A stretch of 32,266 nucleotides of DNA from IMG/VR virus record IMGVR_UViG_3300046517_000144, positions 1 through 32,266 of that record. One strand, written 5' to 3'. This stretch comes from a virus. Each line of letters starts with the position of its first letter. Position 1 is the stretch's first letter. Shown piece after piece: positions 1 to 5,923 of this stretch. Made by a program: the position numbers and the translations under genes. The notes beneath the pieces were generated by a model. That model saw nothing but the letters and a program-made list of their open reading frames with translations, was not told where the DNA came from and did no database searches.

Positions 1-576
1 GCTGGTAGAACATCTTTTGGTCGTCGGTTTAAAAAGATATATCCAAATTATACATTACCGGAACCAATAAGAGAACAGATAGAAATTAATGATCAGCTAG
101 AGTTAAATTATCTAGAAACTGTTTGGATGTTTAAGTATCATACTTGGCGTGGGTACTTAGATGGCATGAATTTAACGTTCCCCGGTTCTTCAGATTATAA
201 AAATATTTGTTCTATAGGTAGTTCTGATAGGGGTCGCAAGGCCGTTGAAAGCGGACAATTGTTTGCGGCCGCTATAAAAGGCGGAATTGTACAAGGTAAT
301 AAAAACGTAGAGAGCGGCCATTTGGCCAACATCTCTCGGTTAGTAAAAACACCAGAGCATCAATCAAAAGCAGGTAAAATAGCCGGTCGTAATAACGTTG
401 AGAAAAAACGGGGTATATTTTCTCCTCATTACGATAGAGGAATCGGCGGTCGGAGAACTAGAGAACTACACCCAGATTTAGCACGGCGTATGGGGCGCAT
501 GGTTGCTTGTTTACAGAACAACGTACGCCGAGGCAAATCTTGTATTTGTGGAAGGCACTTAGGAGAAACAAAGTGA
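1..576 (+). CDS. GIY-YIG/NUMOD-like endonuclease, 3' end (partial)
   Basis: The frame is open from base 1, so the gene starts upstream of the window; the Met at 127 is internal. The visible 191 residues begin with a segment like the end of a GIY-YIG nuclease fold (ELNYLETVW, then MNLTFPGS, matching the family pattern of a conserved Glu followed by a GYNLT-GG-like turn). Basic Gly-rich repeats follow (GRKAVESGQL, GGIVQGNKNVESGHL, KIAGRNN), of the NUMOD kind that bind DNA in phage homing endonucleases. The protein ends with a small Cys/His motif, CICGRH. The GIY-YIG catalytic half is outside the window, so activity cannot be judged. TGA overlaps the next gene's GTG start (GTGA). The family call is inference from motif pattern. 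Confidence 0.55.
   Translation, partial: AGRTSFGRRFKKIYPNYTLPEPIREQIEINDQLELNYLETVWMFKYHTWRGYLDGMNLTFPGSSDYKNICSIGSSDRGRKAVESGQLFAAAIKGGIVQGNKNVESGHLANISRLVKTPEHQSKAGKIAGRNNVEKKRGIFSPHYDRGIGGRRTRELHPDLARRMGRMVACLQNNVRRGKSCICGRHLGETK
561..565 (+). promoter_or_regulatory. RBS that sets the GTG start at 573
   Basis: AGGAG lies seven bases upstream of the GTG at 573 and inside the end of the preceding gene. It favours the GTG over the in-frame ATG at 507, which would overlap the upstream gene by about 70 bases. Confidence 0.7.
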
Positions 577-848
577 AGTTTAAAACTACAATTCCCGCAG
601 CACCACCTGAAGCAAATCCTCGAGCAGGTGCGCGAAAGGTCGCGGGTAAAACAAACGGACCAGAAGCGGTTATGACGGACGCCCCTAGTTGTAAAGCAGC
701 GCCTGTAAAAGAAGCTAAATACGTCGACGGCGCGGCTAAAAAGGCCATCTGGTCACAAGTCACTGGCGACGGCGGAAGCAATTCACCGAACGGTGACCCG
801 AAGCGACGAGGCCGGTCATTTTGGGGAGTAGAAGAACCAAAGACTTAA
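573..848 (+). CDS. Small basic Ala/Pro/Lys-rich protein, unknown
   Basis: A 91-residue protein whose start is taken as GTG 573 because of the AGGAG upstream and the 4-base GTGA overlap with the preceding gene. It is rich in Lys, Ala, Pro and Gly with one Cys and no evident fold; the sequence looks mostly disordered (PAAPPEANPRAGARK near the N-terminus, KRRGRSFWG near the C-terminus). No family is recognised. It sits at the head of a run of small genes leading to the terminase, so a minor virion or accessory role is possible but not shown. Confidence 0.65.
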   Translation: MKFKTTIPAAPPEANPRAGARKVAGKTNGPEAVMTDAPSCKAAPVKEAKYVDGAAKKAIWSQVTGDGGSNSPNGDPKRRGRSFWGVEEPKT

Positions 849-852
849 GGAG
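847..852 (+). promoter_or_regulatory. RBS that sets the ATG start at 857
   Basis: AAGGAG sits four bases before the ATG at 857 and overlaps the stop of the upstream gene. It favours this start over the in-frame TTG at 821, which has no ribosome-binding site. Confidence 0.7.
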
Positions 853-856
853 ACTT

Positions 857-1012
857 ATGATTACGCTAATTATTCTTATTGTTCTGGTTGTTGGATACGC
901 GACTTACAAACACGTCACTATTAACGAAATCAAGGACATCGTAGCGAAGTATGAGCCCTCGGTTGTGTCTGAAGTTCAGAAGCTTATCGCGGAACTGAAA
1001 GCCAAACTGTAA
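857..1012 (+). CDS. Small single-span membrane protein
   Basis: A 51-residue protein. Residues 2-17 are almost purely Ile, Leu and Val (ITLIILIVLVVGYATY), giving one clear N-terminal membrane span. The rest is a charged helical tail (EIKDIVAKYE, VQKLIAELKAKL) with heptad-like spacing. It could be a small inner-membrane protein of the lysis or superinfection type, but nothing identifies which. It lies 12 bases upstream of the exported beta-barrel-like gene, so both probably act at the envelope. Confidence 0.65.
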   Translation: MITLIILIVLVVGYATYKHVTINEIKDIVAKYEPSVVSEVQKLIAELKAKL

Positions 1013-1024
1013 ATAAAGGAAACA

Positions 1025-1732
1025 GTGAGAAAACTAATAGCAGGATTGGTTCTAGCAGCGGCTCTTTTGTTCACCCCGACGGTTAAGGCTCAACGGTTTA
1101 CCGTCGGCATTGCTGGCGGAGATAGTTTCGATAACTACAGTCTGGGTGTTCAGGCTGGAATTGAAATTCCCTTTCTGAAACATTATGAATTAGATTTGAA
1201 AGATACTTTTTCTCCAGTTGAAGCGCACGTCTCTTTAGGCAGTGGTCGGGCTAATAAGGCTGAAGTCGGTGGTATCGTTTGGCTATCTGATAGCTTCGGA
1301 TTGACGGGCAAAGTTGAAGACTCATCCTATAACGTCACTAAGGTTGGTAAAGATGCCGATTATGCTTTTGGTGGTCTGGCTTACCGTACTGTTATTGGTG
1401 GGCTCCCGACGCGGTTATCGCTCCAATACATCCAACAATTCAACAACGGGATATCAGCGACAGGCCTCGAAACTTCGCACCTCAAAGGCGCTGATCTCGG
1501 TTTCACCGTACGTTACGGTTGTACGGGCAGAGTCTGCATCCGGTCGACGGAAGACTTCACGTTCGGCAGGGTACTAACTCAAGGAAATCCTCAGTGCGAC
1601 GGAACTTACGGAATTATAAACGGCCCTAATGGCGGACCATGCTATAGGACTCCTGCCTTCGGTGGCGGGTTTACGGGCTCAGTAGTATTTGAATTTCCTC
1701 GACCGCGAGGCCATGAATACGAAAAGTTCTGA
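1025..1732 (+). CDS. Exported beta-barrel-like envelope protein
   Basis: A 235-residue protein with a GTG start preceded by AAAGGA. Residues 1-22 form a standard Sec signal peptide: MRKL, a hydrophobic core, then VKA before Gln at the cleavage site. The mature chain alternates polar and hydrophobic residues with many Gly and aromatic residues (VGIAGGDSFDNYSLGVQAG, YRTVIGGLPTRLSLQYIQQF) and ends in a strand-like VVFEF segment, as in small outer-membrane barrels. Four Cys (two in GCTGRVC, then QC and PCYR) could make two disulfides. Phages are known to encode outer-membrane proteins, such as lambda Lom, that alter the lysogen or infected cell surface. A similar role is inferred here, not demonstrated. 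Confidence 0.6.
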   Translation: MRKLIAGLVLAAALLFTPTVKAQRFTVGIAGGDSFDNYSLGVQAGIEIPFLKHYELDLKDTFSPVEAHVSLGSGRANKAEVGGIVWLSDSFGLTGKVEDSSYNVTKVGKDADYAFGGLAYRTVIGGLPTRLSLQYIQQFNNGISATGLETSHLKGADLGFTVRYGCTGRVCIRSTEDFTFGRVLTQGNPQCDGTYGIINGPNGGPCYRTPAFGGGFTGSVVFEFPRPRGHEYEKF

Positions 1733-1767
1733 AGTATAGTAACTGGATTGTAGTATAGGAGAATAAA

Positions 1768-2052
1768 ATGAATGTCGTATCTATAGTAGCTAATTTACAA
1801 AAAGAATGCGATTATTATAAAGAGCAGTGCGAAGAGTGCAAACAGATAATTAAGCAGTTGACCGATGGTCCAGGAGAGTTTGAGTATATTCATCCGTTTG
1901 ATGTGTCGGCTATGCTTAATGATGATACATCGAATACCTATATTGATATTTGGAAATCACCTAATCAGGCGAGCATTTTTACGATAGGTCGCAGTGGAAA
2001 GAAGTATAAGCAGTCCGTGAATATCCCGGCTAAAGATAAGAGATTTAAATAA
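1768..2052 (+). CDS. Hypothetical protein with N-terminal coiled coil
   Basis: A 94-residue protein preceded by TAGGAG. Residues 1-33 form a likely short coiled coil with four closely spaced residues of interest, including three Cys (KECDYYKEQCEECKQIIKQL). The remainder is mixed, with a Ser/Tyr/Trp-rich middle and a basic end (KYKQSVNIPAKDKRFK). No family is recognised. The TAA stop shares its last base with the ATG of the next gene (TAATG), suggesting coupled translation. Confidence 0.65.
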   Translation: MNVVSIVANLQKECDYYKEQCEECKQIIKQLTDGPGEFEYIHPFDVSAMLNDDTSNTYIDIWKSPNQASIFTIGRSGKKYKQSVNIPAKDKRFK

Positions 2053-2249
2053 TGTTTCAACTTCTCCTTTTTATTACTCTACCTCTTATTTTAATCATGT
2101 TTGTAGCGACTGTTACGCTTCACCTTTATCTAGGGTGGGCAATCCGTCGCGATGTCCGAGACATCCTGACTGAACTATTCGAAGATGCTTATCAGGAAGG
2201 ACGTCAAGAACTAGCACGCACCATTGCTACACCAGGCGGTAAAGAATAA
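2052..2249 (+). CDS. Small membrane protein with charged tail
   Basis: A 65-residue protein. Residues 2-30 are a long hydrophobic segment (FQLLLFITLPLILIMFVATV and onward), followed by an amphipathic acidic/basic helix (RRDVRDILTELFEDAYQEG). The layout is one N-terminal span with a cytoplasmic or periplasmic helix. Start ATG overlaps the upstream stop by one base. It is the last gene before a 269-base non-coding region. Function unknown; a lysis accessory role is possible. Confidence 0.65.
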   Translation: MFQLLLFITLPLILIMFVATVTLHLYLGWAIRRDVRDILTELFEDAYQEGRQELARTIATPGGKE

Positions 2250-2253
2250 TTGA

Positions 2254-2490
2254 GTTTATCCCGAAGGGGTAGGGTGTAACTCCCGAAACTAAAACGCACC
2301 GGATTCCGGTCGTGCACCTGAAGGGATAAAATTTCTTGACCAGAAGTAAAATAGGTCACGCCCGACCAGAGTCGTATCTGGCATGTCCGAGGCGTCCGGA
2401 ATATCGGCTTAATATTTACAGTAAGTAAATCGGAGACCCTATCTCCGTGAGCGAGGTGATCCAGCCGTAAGGATTGTCGCTTCATTTTTA
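2254..2490 (+). ncRNA. Candidate structured non-coding RNA
   Basis: This gap has no credible reading frame but contains a chain of inverted repeats. A long stem pairs 2255-2262 (TTTATCCC) with 2323-2330 (GGGATAAA) and encloses nested stems (2272-2278 with 2313-2319, and ACCGG/CCGGT at 2298-2310). It is followed by TGACC/GGTCA (2337-2358), CCAGA/TCTGG (2366-2381), ATTTAC/GTAAAT (2414-2430), CGGAGA/TCTCCG (2431-2447) and a final two-part hairpin (2449-2482) followed by TTTTT. It lies between two + strand genes. It could be a free RNA, a long 5' leader of the gene at 2519, or a set of processing sites. No known RNA family is recognised. Confidence 0.45.
2449..2489 (+). terminator. Possible intrinsic terminator
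   Basis: GAGCGA (2449-2454) can pair with TCGCTT (2477-2482, one G-T pair), with a second stem ATCC/GGAT inside, and TTTTT follows at 2485-2489. The stem is modest, so strength is uncertain. It would end the structured RNA just before the ribosome-binding site of the gene at 2519. Confidence 0.35.
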
Positions 2491-2518
2491 AAATCTACAC
2501 TTATTCATTTGAGGTAAT

Positions 2519-2905
2519 ATGTCTACCGCTACCACGACAGCGCTTCTTGGTACTTTTAGAGGTTCGTCTATTTCTAATGCTTTTGTTGACGCCGGAACGC
2601 ATGCTGCGAGCGCCCCGAAACTAGACCTTCTTCAAATCGTTATTCCTGGCGATAATGCTAGTGATCTTCCGACCGTAGCTGTCAATGTTGACTATACCGG
2701 TACGGTTCATAATCCGGCCTTGAGCCCGACGGTTGGAACTCGGCTAGGTGTTTGGCAGGCTAATATTCCCGCTAGCAGCACGACGGCTCTGTTCTTTTCC
2801 GTGGCGTTTAAGAATCCTTCGCTTATTGATATTATTCAATGCGTCAATCTCGGCGGTCACGTTTCCTATAACCTCAACTATCTTGGAGTTACCGCAGGCA
2901 CCTAG
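2519..2905 (+). CDS. Beta-rich probable virion protein 1
   Basis: A 128-residue protein with a GAGG ribosome-binding site. It is rich in Thr, Ser, Val, Asn and Gly with alternating strands (LDLLQIVIPG, TVAVNVDYTG, FSVAFKNPSLIDIIQCV) and no signal peptide or membrane span, which suits a small jelly-roll or Ig-like capsid-surface or tail protein. It is the first of three such genes in a row, each with its own structured upstream gap. That suggests separate, possibly high-level expression. No named family can be assigned; a virion role is inference. Confidence 0.6.
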   Translation: MSTATTTALLGTFRGSSISNAFVDAGTHAASAPKLDLLQIVIPGDNASDLPTVAVNVDYTGTVHNPALSPTVGTRLGVWQANIPASSTTALFFSVAFKNPSLIDIIQCVNLGGHVSYNLNYLGVTAGT

Positions 2906-2924
2906 CCTGAAGGATTAAATTTTT

Positions 2925-3305
2925 ATGGCAATCACTTCTGTAAATGTGTCGAGTCCGTCCAACGAGATAATCTATCAAGATACCGTTGCGACAAACGCTG
3001 TTGTAGGTATTAAAGCTAGTTCTGCGAAGGTTTATTATATCATCGTAGATAATAGTTTGAACAATGCCGCGAGTTATCTTAAAATCTGGAATACAGCCAG
3101 TGGTTCAGTGACTTTGGGCGTTACGGCTCCTGACTTTATTGCATATATCCCCGCCACCTCGATTATCACTATTCCATTCTTTACTAGCGCCGCCAATGGC
3201 ATTACGTTCGGAACCGCCCTGTCTTATGCTGTCGTAACGACCGCAGGTACGGCTGGAAGCACGGCCGCTTCAAGCGCAGTCACAATGACTGTGTCCTACG
3301 TCTAA
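2925..3305 (+). CDS. Beta-rich probable virion protein 2
   Basis: A 126-residue protein. The chain reads as consecutive beta strands: KVYYIIVDNSLNNAASYLKI in the middle, then VTLGVTAPDFIAYIPATS, ending in AVTMTVSYV. The pattern of a VDNS-N-AASYLK strand, a TAPD turn and a final TAGS-SAVT strand resembles small conserved phage virion proteins of unknown function. It lies 19 bases downstream of the previous gene and probably shares its transcript. No decoration activity can be proven from sequence. Confidence 0.6.
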   Translation: MAITSVNVSSPSNEIIYQDTVATNAVVGIKASSAKVYYIIVDNSLNNAASYLKIWNTASGSVTLGVTAPDFIAYIPATSIITIPFFTSAANGITFGTALSYAVVTTAGTAGSTAASSAVTMTVSYV

Positions 3306-3328
3306 TTAAAATATTATAAAAATTTGTT

Positions 3329-3398
3329 AGGGTTCCGCAGCACGTTCAAGCGTTCCCTTTACAAAAATGTCCGATGACGGTGATCCTGTCTCCCGGAC
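3329..3398 (+). promoter_or_regulatory. Two-hairpin leader upstream of 3420
   Basis: AGGG (3329-3332) pairs with CCCT (3355-3358) around a weaker inner ACG/CGT stem, followed by TTT. A second hairpin pairs GTCCG (3369-3373) with CGGAC (3394-3398). The last 40 bases before the start codon resemble those before the gene at 6571. This may be a weak terminator plus leader, or a phage promoter region. Confidence 0.4.
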
Positions 3399-3419
3399 GT
3401 ATACTAAAAAAGAGGAAAC

Positions 3420-4007
3420 ATGTCACAGGTATTTGCAAATTGGCAGATTAACGGAGCGAATCCGGTAATCGTTAGCGGAACTGGAACTGCTAAGAAGTAT
3501 TTCCCGGCTCCCAGTGGTAACTTCACTAGCGGCGTGTCGACGACCCCGTCTTCGACTAACGCGACCGGCCAGTTGAACATCGATGGCGATAATCAGCTGA
3601 ATGGTCAAGTCTTCACGGTTACCGCTGCTGGTGACGTTGAAGTCGGAAACGGCGGCGCTTGCCCGTCTATCACGATTACTCTGGAAGCTAACACTGGAAC
3701 TCTGACGTCCCCGACCTATACCGTTATCGCGTCTACTGGCGCAATCACGGCTCAGGCGAACACGAACGTTCTGTATCCTTGGTTTTTGCGAGCCACGATT
3801 ATCGGAACGTCCGGTGCGGGAACGATTGGTGGAATTCAGGTCGGGTCCGTGGATAACACGAATGCCCCGGCAGCTGGCACCCTGACGAACGTCTTGTCTG
3901 GCCTTGATTTCACGGCCTTTCCGGTGTTCGGTCTTGTCGTGGCAGTGGCGTTCTCGGTTAGCGAGTCCGGCAACAAGGCTCGTATGTATCAATTTGACGT
4001 TCAGTAA
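3420..4007 (+). CDS. Beta-rich probable virion protein 3
   Basis: A 195-residue protein with a strong GAGGAAAC ribosome-binding region. The composition is dominated by Thr, Gly, Ala, Asn, Val and Ser, and strands alternate throughout (QVFTVTAAGDVEVGNGG, SITITLEANTG, FGLVVAVAFSVSESGN), with no membrane span or signal. It looks like a virion surface or decoration protein. Its C-terminal segment NKARMYQFDVQ is strand-like. It is flanked on both sides by hairpin-rich gaps and so may be expressed as its own unit. Function is inferred only from composition and location. Confidence 0.6.
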   Translation: MSQVFANWQINGANPVIVSGTGTAKKYFPAPSGNFTSGVSTTPSSTNATGQLNIDGDNQLNGQVFTVTAAGDVEVGNGGACPSITITLEANTGTLTSPTYTVIASTGAITAQANTNVLYPWFLRATIIGTSGAGTIGGIQVGSVDNTNAPAAGTLTNVLSGLDFTAFPVFGLVVAVAFSVSESGNKARMYQFDVQ

Positions 4008-4087
4008 ACGTCAGTAAGATTCGGCTGATTCGGCGGCATGCCATTATTAAGCAGCCCCGCAGCACGAAATGTGAAACTCATAGCAAT

Positions 4088-4113
4088 GCCCGTTAAAGCC
4101 GGGCTAAATTTTA
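4088..4113 (+). terminator. Weak terminator-like hairpin in the gap 4008-4172
   Basis: GCCCG (4088-4092) pairs with CGGGC (4100-4104) around a 7-base loop and is followed by an A/T-rich stretch with TTTT. The rest of this 165-base gap holds a second small CGGG/CCCG stem near 4132 and a 10-base motif (4057-4066) also found in the gap before 3420. No convincing gene is seen in the gap. Confidence 0.3.
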
Positions 4114-4172
4114 TAGTAAATTCACAAGTATCGGGCACCGCTACCCGGTCTTGAATCTAACATCGGGGATCC

Positions 4173-4532
4173 ATGAATGTCAATTTGGAACAGCTCTATT
4201 TATATTGTAAAATAATTGGAGCAGTTAGCACTGTTGGCGGTATCGTAGTCGGTGGTTTTAGTTGGTTGAAGAAAACGTATAATCAGGCTCAGAAGACGAG
4301 TGATAATGTCACGCTTCTGATGACAAACCATTTCCCGCATTTACAGCAATCAATTACTAAACAAGATGTAATTTTAGATAATCTATCTTCTGATTTGAGA
4401 AATGTAACTACTACAGTAGGCGGAATAGAACAGCAACAAGAAGATCTAAAGGTTAGCGTTCGCGGACTGAGTGATAGTTTTCTAAGACATCTGGAATTCG
4501 TAGCAGATCAACCTAAAAAGAAAAAGAGATAA
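4173..4532 (+). CDS. Membrane-anchored coiled-coil protein
   Basis: A 119-residue protein. Residues 11-31 form a Gly-rich membrane span (KIIGAVSTVGGIVVGGFSWL). Residues 40-110 form a long helix with heptad-like spacing (VILDNLSSDLRNVTTTVGGI, LKVSVRGLSDSFLRHLEFV). The end is strongly basic (PKKKKR). A single N-terminal span plus a coiled coil is the layout of inner-membrane spanin subunits and of some holin-like proteins; neither can be confirmed. It is followed two bases later by the start of a small gene at 4535. Confidence 0.6.
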   Translation: MNVNLEQLYLYCKIIGAVSTVGGIVVGGFSWLKKTYNQAQKTSDNVTLLMTNHFPHLQQSITKQDVILDNLSSDLRNVTTTVGGIEQQQEDLKVSVRGLSDSFLRHLEFVADQPKKKKR

Positions 4533-4534
4533 TT

Positions 4535-4705
4535 ATGCCTTATAAGAGTAAAGCTCAGGCCGCCTATTTTAACATCCACAAGAAGGAACTTGAAAAACAG
4601 GGTGTTAACGTAGACGAATGGAATTCCTCATCTAAGGGTAAGAAACTGCCCGAGCACGCCGCTTCCTATAAGATAGCTCACGCTGAGAGAAAGAAGAATG
4701 CCTAA
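4535..4705 (+). CDS. Small basic phage protein (56 aa)
   Basis: A 56-residue gene starting MPYKSKAQAAYFNIHKKELE and ending HAERKKNA. The opening MPYKSKAQ followed by aromatic and basic residues is a pattern I associate with short conserved phage proteins of unknown function. The composition is rich in Lys, Ala and Glu and helical, with no membrane span. Its last eight bases (ATGCCTAA) contain the start codon of the next gene, so the two are probably translationally coupled. Confidence that it is real comes from the tight packing and protein-like composition. Confidence 0.65.
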   Translation: MPYKSKAQAAYFNIHKKELEKQGVNVDEWNSSSKGKKLPEHAASYKIAHAERKKNA

Positions 4706-4874
4706 CGACTTCGCCGGTATAACTACTAGACCAGGGGAGTCGACGGATTTAGTTAAGGTCGAAGATAACACACCAGCTCCTCCTAAACCAGAACCACCAA
4801 AGCCGCCGTCCGGTTGGGATACTACGCATGTCTCATACCGGATGGCGCATAAAGCACGGAAAACTAATGGCTAA
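4698..4874 (+). CDS. Small Pro-rich protein (58 aa)
   Basis: A 58-residue gene that starts eight bases before the end of the previous one (ATGCCTAA) and ends eight bases into the next (ATGGCTAA). The N-terminus is MPNDFAGITTRPGE, the middle is a Pro-Lys-Glu linker (PAPPKPEPPKPPSGW), and the end is basic (SYRMAHKARKTNG). It has no recognisable family. The double ATGNCTAA overlap is the main evidence that this frame is translated. Confidence 0.55.
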   Translation: MPNDFAGITTRPGESTDLVKVEDNTPAPPKPEPPKPPSGWDTTHVSYRMAHKARKTNG

Positions 4875-5163
4875 AAAATCGTGGCTTAAAATAATCGGGA
4901 AGCTTAAAAAATTTATTGCAGACGTCGGACCGCTCTGGCCGGATAGCACCAAGTTATCTGGTTTTGCGAGTGACGGACCGTATCATTGCGGTAATTGCGA
5001 ATATTTCAAAGGCGATAAAGTCGGTGTTTGCACGCAGGCAGTCGTTATAGCAGATCCGGAAGTTAAGAAAAATAATAAGGGTTTACCTATCATAGATGAC
5101 CCTGAGCACCAGTGTTGCGAGTTTGTCGAACCACCTAAAAAGAAATCAGAAAAAGAAAGCTAG
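4867..5163 (+). CDS. Cys-rich small protein, possible metal binder
   Basis: A 98-residue protein when started at ATG 4867; an in-frame ATG at 4828 would add 13 residues. The 4867 start is preferred because it recreates the same 8-base ATGNCTAA overlap seen one gene upstream. The N-terminal third is basic and helical (MAKKSWLKIIGKLKKFI). The core has CGNCEYF at about residues 41-47, a third Cys in GVCTQ, and a CCEF pair near the end. Five Cys and a His around short strands suggest a zinc-ribbon-like or metal-binding fold. Function unknown. Confidence 0.65.
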   Translation: MAKKSWLKIIGKLKKFIADVGPLWPDSTKLSGFASDGPYHCGNCEYFKGDKVGVCTQAVVIADPEVKKNNKGLPIIDDPEHQCCEFVEPPKKKSEKES

Positions 5164-5171
5164 GAGATTTT

Positions 5172-5435
5172 ATGAAAGGTAACAGTCCTGAAGAAACACT
5201 GCTGAAGGGTAAGCGCCCGTCCGGCAACGCCGGTCTTTCCGCTCCCGGAAACAGCCAAGCTAAACCTGAACGAGCTAACGCCATGAGCAATCAAGAGGCT
5301 CTTGGAAATCCTCCGGCTCCTGAGAAAGTCCGTTCTGTCAAGATGGATACGGGCGCTCAGAAGAAGGCGTATAGTCTTAATAAGCGTAGCCAGGAAGGTG
5401 GCGCTAATCCTTCTGCATTTGCGGATTGCGAGTAA
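5172..5435 (+). CDS. Hypothetical hydrophilic protein
   Basis: An 87-residue protein with TAGGAG upstream. It is low in hydrophobic residues and rich in Lys, Pro, Asn, Ala and Ser, so probably disordered (RPSGNAGLSAPGNSQAKPER). It ends with a basic stretch and an acidic CE terminus. No family recognised. It is close-packed between the Cys-rich and His-rich genes and probably belongs to the same transcript. Confidence 0.6.
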   Translation: MKGNSPEETLLKGKRPSGNAGLSAPGNSQAKPERANAMSNQEALGNPPAPEKVRSVKMDTGAQKKAYSLNKRSQEGGANPSAFADCE

Positions 5436-5447
5436 TAGGAGAATACA

Positions 5448-5732
5448 ATGGCTGAATCTAAGAAAAAGAAGCACGCCGGACACGGCTTTACGCATACACA
5501 TGTGGAGCACCACGCTGACGGAAGTCACACTGTCCATCACGTCCATGAAGACGGGCCGCACAAGGATGTCAAAGGTGCGGTTGGCGATCATGACGGTTTG
5601 ATGGATCACATGATGGACCATACGTCTGCCCCGAATCCCGGTGAAGCTGAAGCTAACGCCGGACCCGCTGCCCCGACTGCTGCGCCAGGAGCGCCTGTTC
5701 CTGGAGCCCCGGCCGGACCGATGGGGGCGTAA
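5448..5732 (+). CDS. His-rich protein with Ala/Pro tail
   Basis: A 94-residue protein. The first 60 residues carry 14 His in clusters (GHGFTHTHVEHHADGSHTV, then HHVHEDGPH, then LMDHMMDH) interspersed with Asp and Glu, suited to metal binding. The C-terminal third is a Pro/Ala/Gly linker (PGAPVPGAPAGPMGA). I recall similar His-rich short proteins in other phage genomes but know of no function for them. The TAA shares a base with the next ATG. Metal binding is inference from composition. Confidence 0.65.
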   Translation: MAESKKKKHAGHGFTHTHVEHHADGSHTVHHVHEDGPHKDVKGAVGDHDGLMDHMMDHTSAPNPGEAEANAGPAAPTAAPGAPVPGAPAGPMGA

Positions 5733-5923
5733 TGGCTAAGCATAATGTTTCTCTCTATCGCGCTTTGCATCATCTTCGCCACGGCGGCCTTCACAAGGCT
5801 TTGGGAGTTAAAGAAGGGGACACTATTCCCGTCAATAAAATCCACGAAGCCGCAAAAAAGGGCGGGCACCTCGGGCACATGGCTAATTTTGCCTTGACTA
5901 TGCGCGGCTTCAAAAAGAAATGA
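5732..5923 (+). CDS. Small basic His-rich helical protein
   Basis: A 63-residue protein beginning MAKHNVSLYRALHHLRHGGL and ending MRGFKKK. It is basic and His-rich like its upstream partner but predicted helical throughout (KIHEAAKKGGHLGHMANFAL). The start overlaps the upstream stop by one base and the TGA stop overlaps the next ATG (ATGA), placing it in a tightly coupled trio. No function can be assigned. Confidence 0.65.
   Translation: MAKHNVSLYRALHHLRHGGLHKALGVKEGDTIPVNKIHEAAKKGGHLGHMANFALTMRGFKKK

Noticed and set aside
821-856. TTG start extending the small membrane protein upstream
   Set aside because: No ribosome-binding site, whereas AAGGAG serves the ATG at 857.
2204-2485. 93-codon minus-strand frame across the gap 2250-2485
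   Set aside because: No ribosome-binding site or protein-like composition, and all neighbours are on the other strand; the hairpins explain the region better.
3367-3468. 33-residue frame beginning MSDDGDPVSRTY
   Set aside because: Overlaps the strong start of the gene at 3420 in another frame and has no ribosome-binding site. A resemblance to the frame before 6571 is better explained by a nucleotide element with non-triplet gaps.
3423-3992. 189-codon open frame on the minus strand
   Set aside because: Antisense to the virion protein at 3420; Arg/Ser-rich composition typical of a shadow frame.
4038-4154. 38-residue frame beginning MPLLSSPAARN
   Set aside because: No ribosome-binding site, lies in a hairpin-rich gap, and no support beyond being open. 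The peptide is not absurd, so relatives should be compared.
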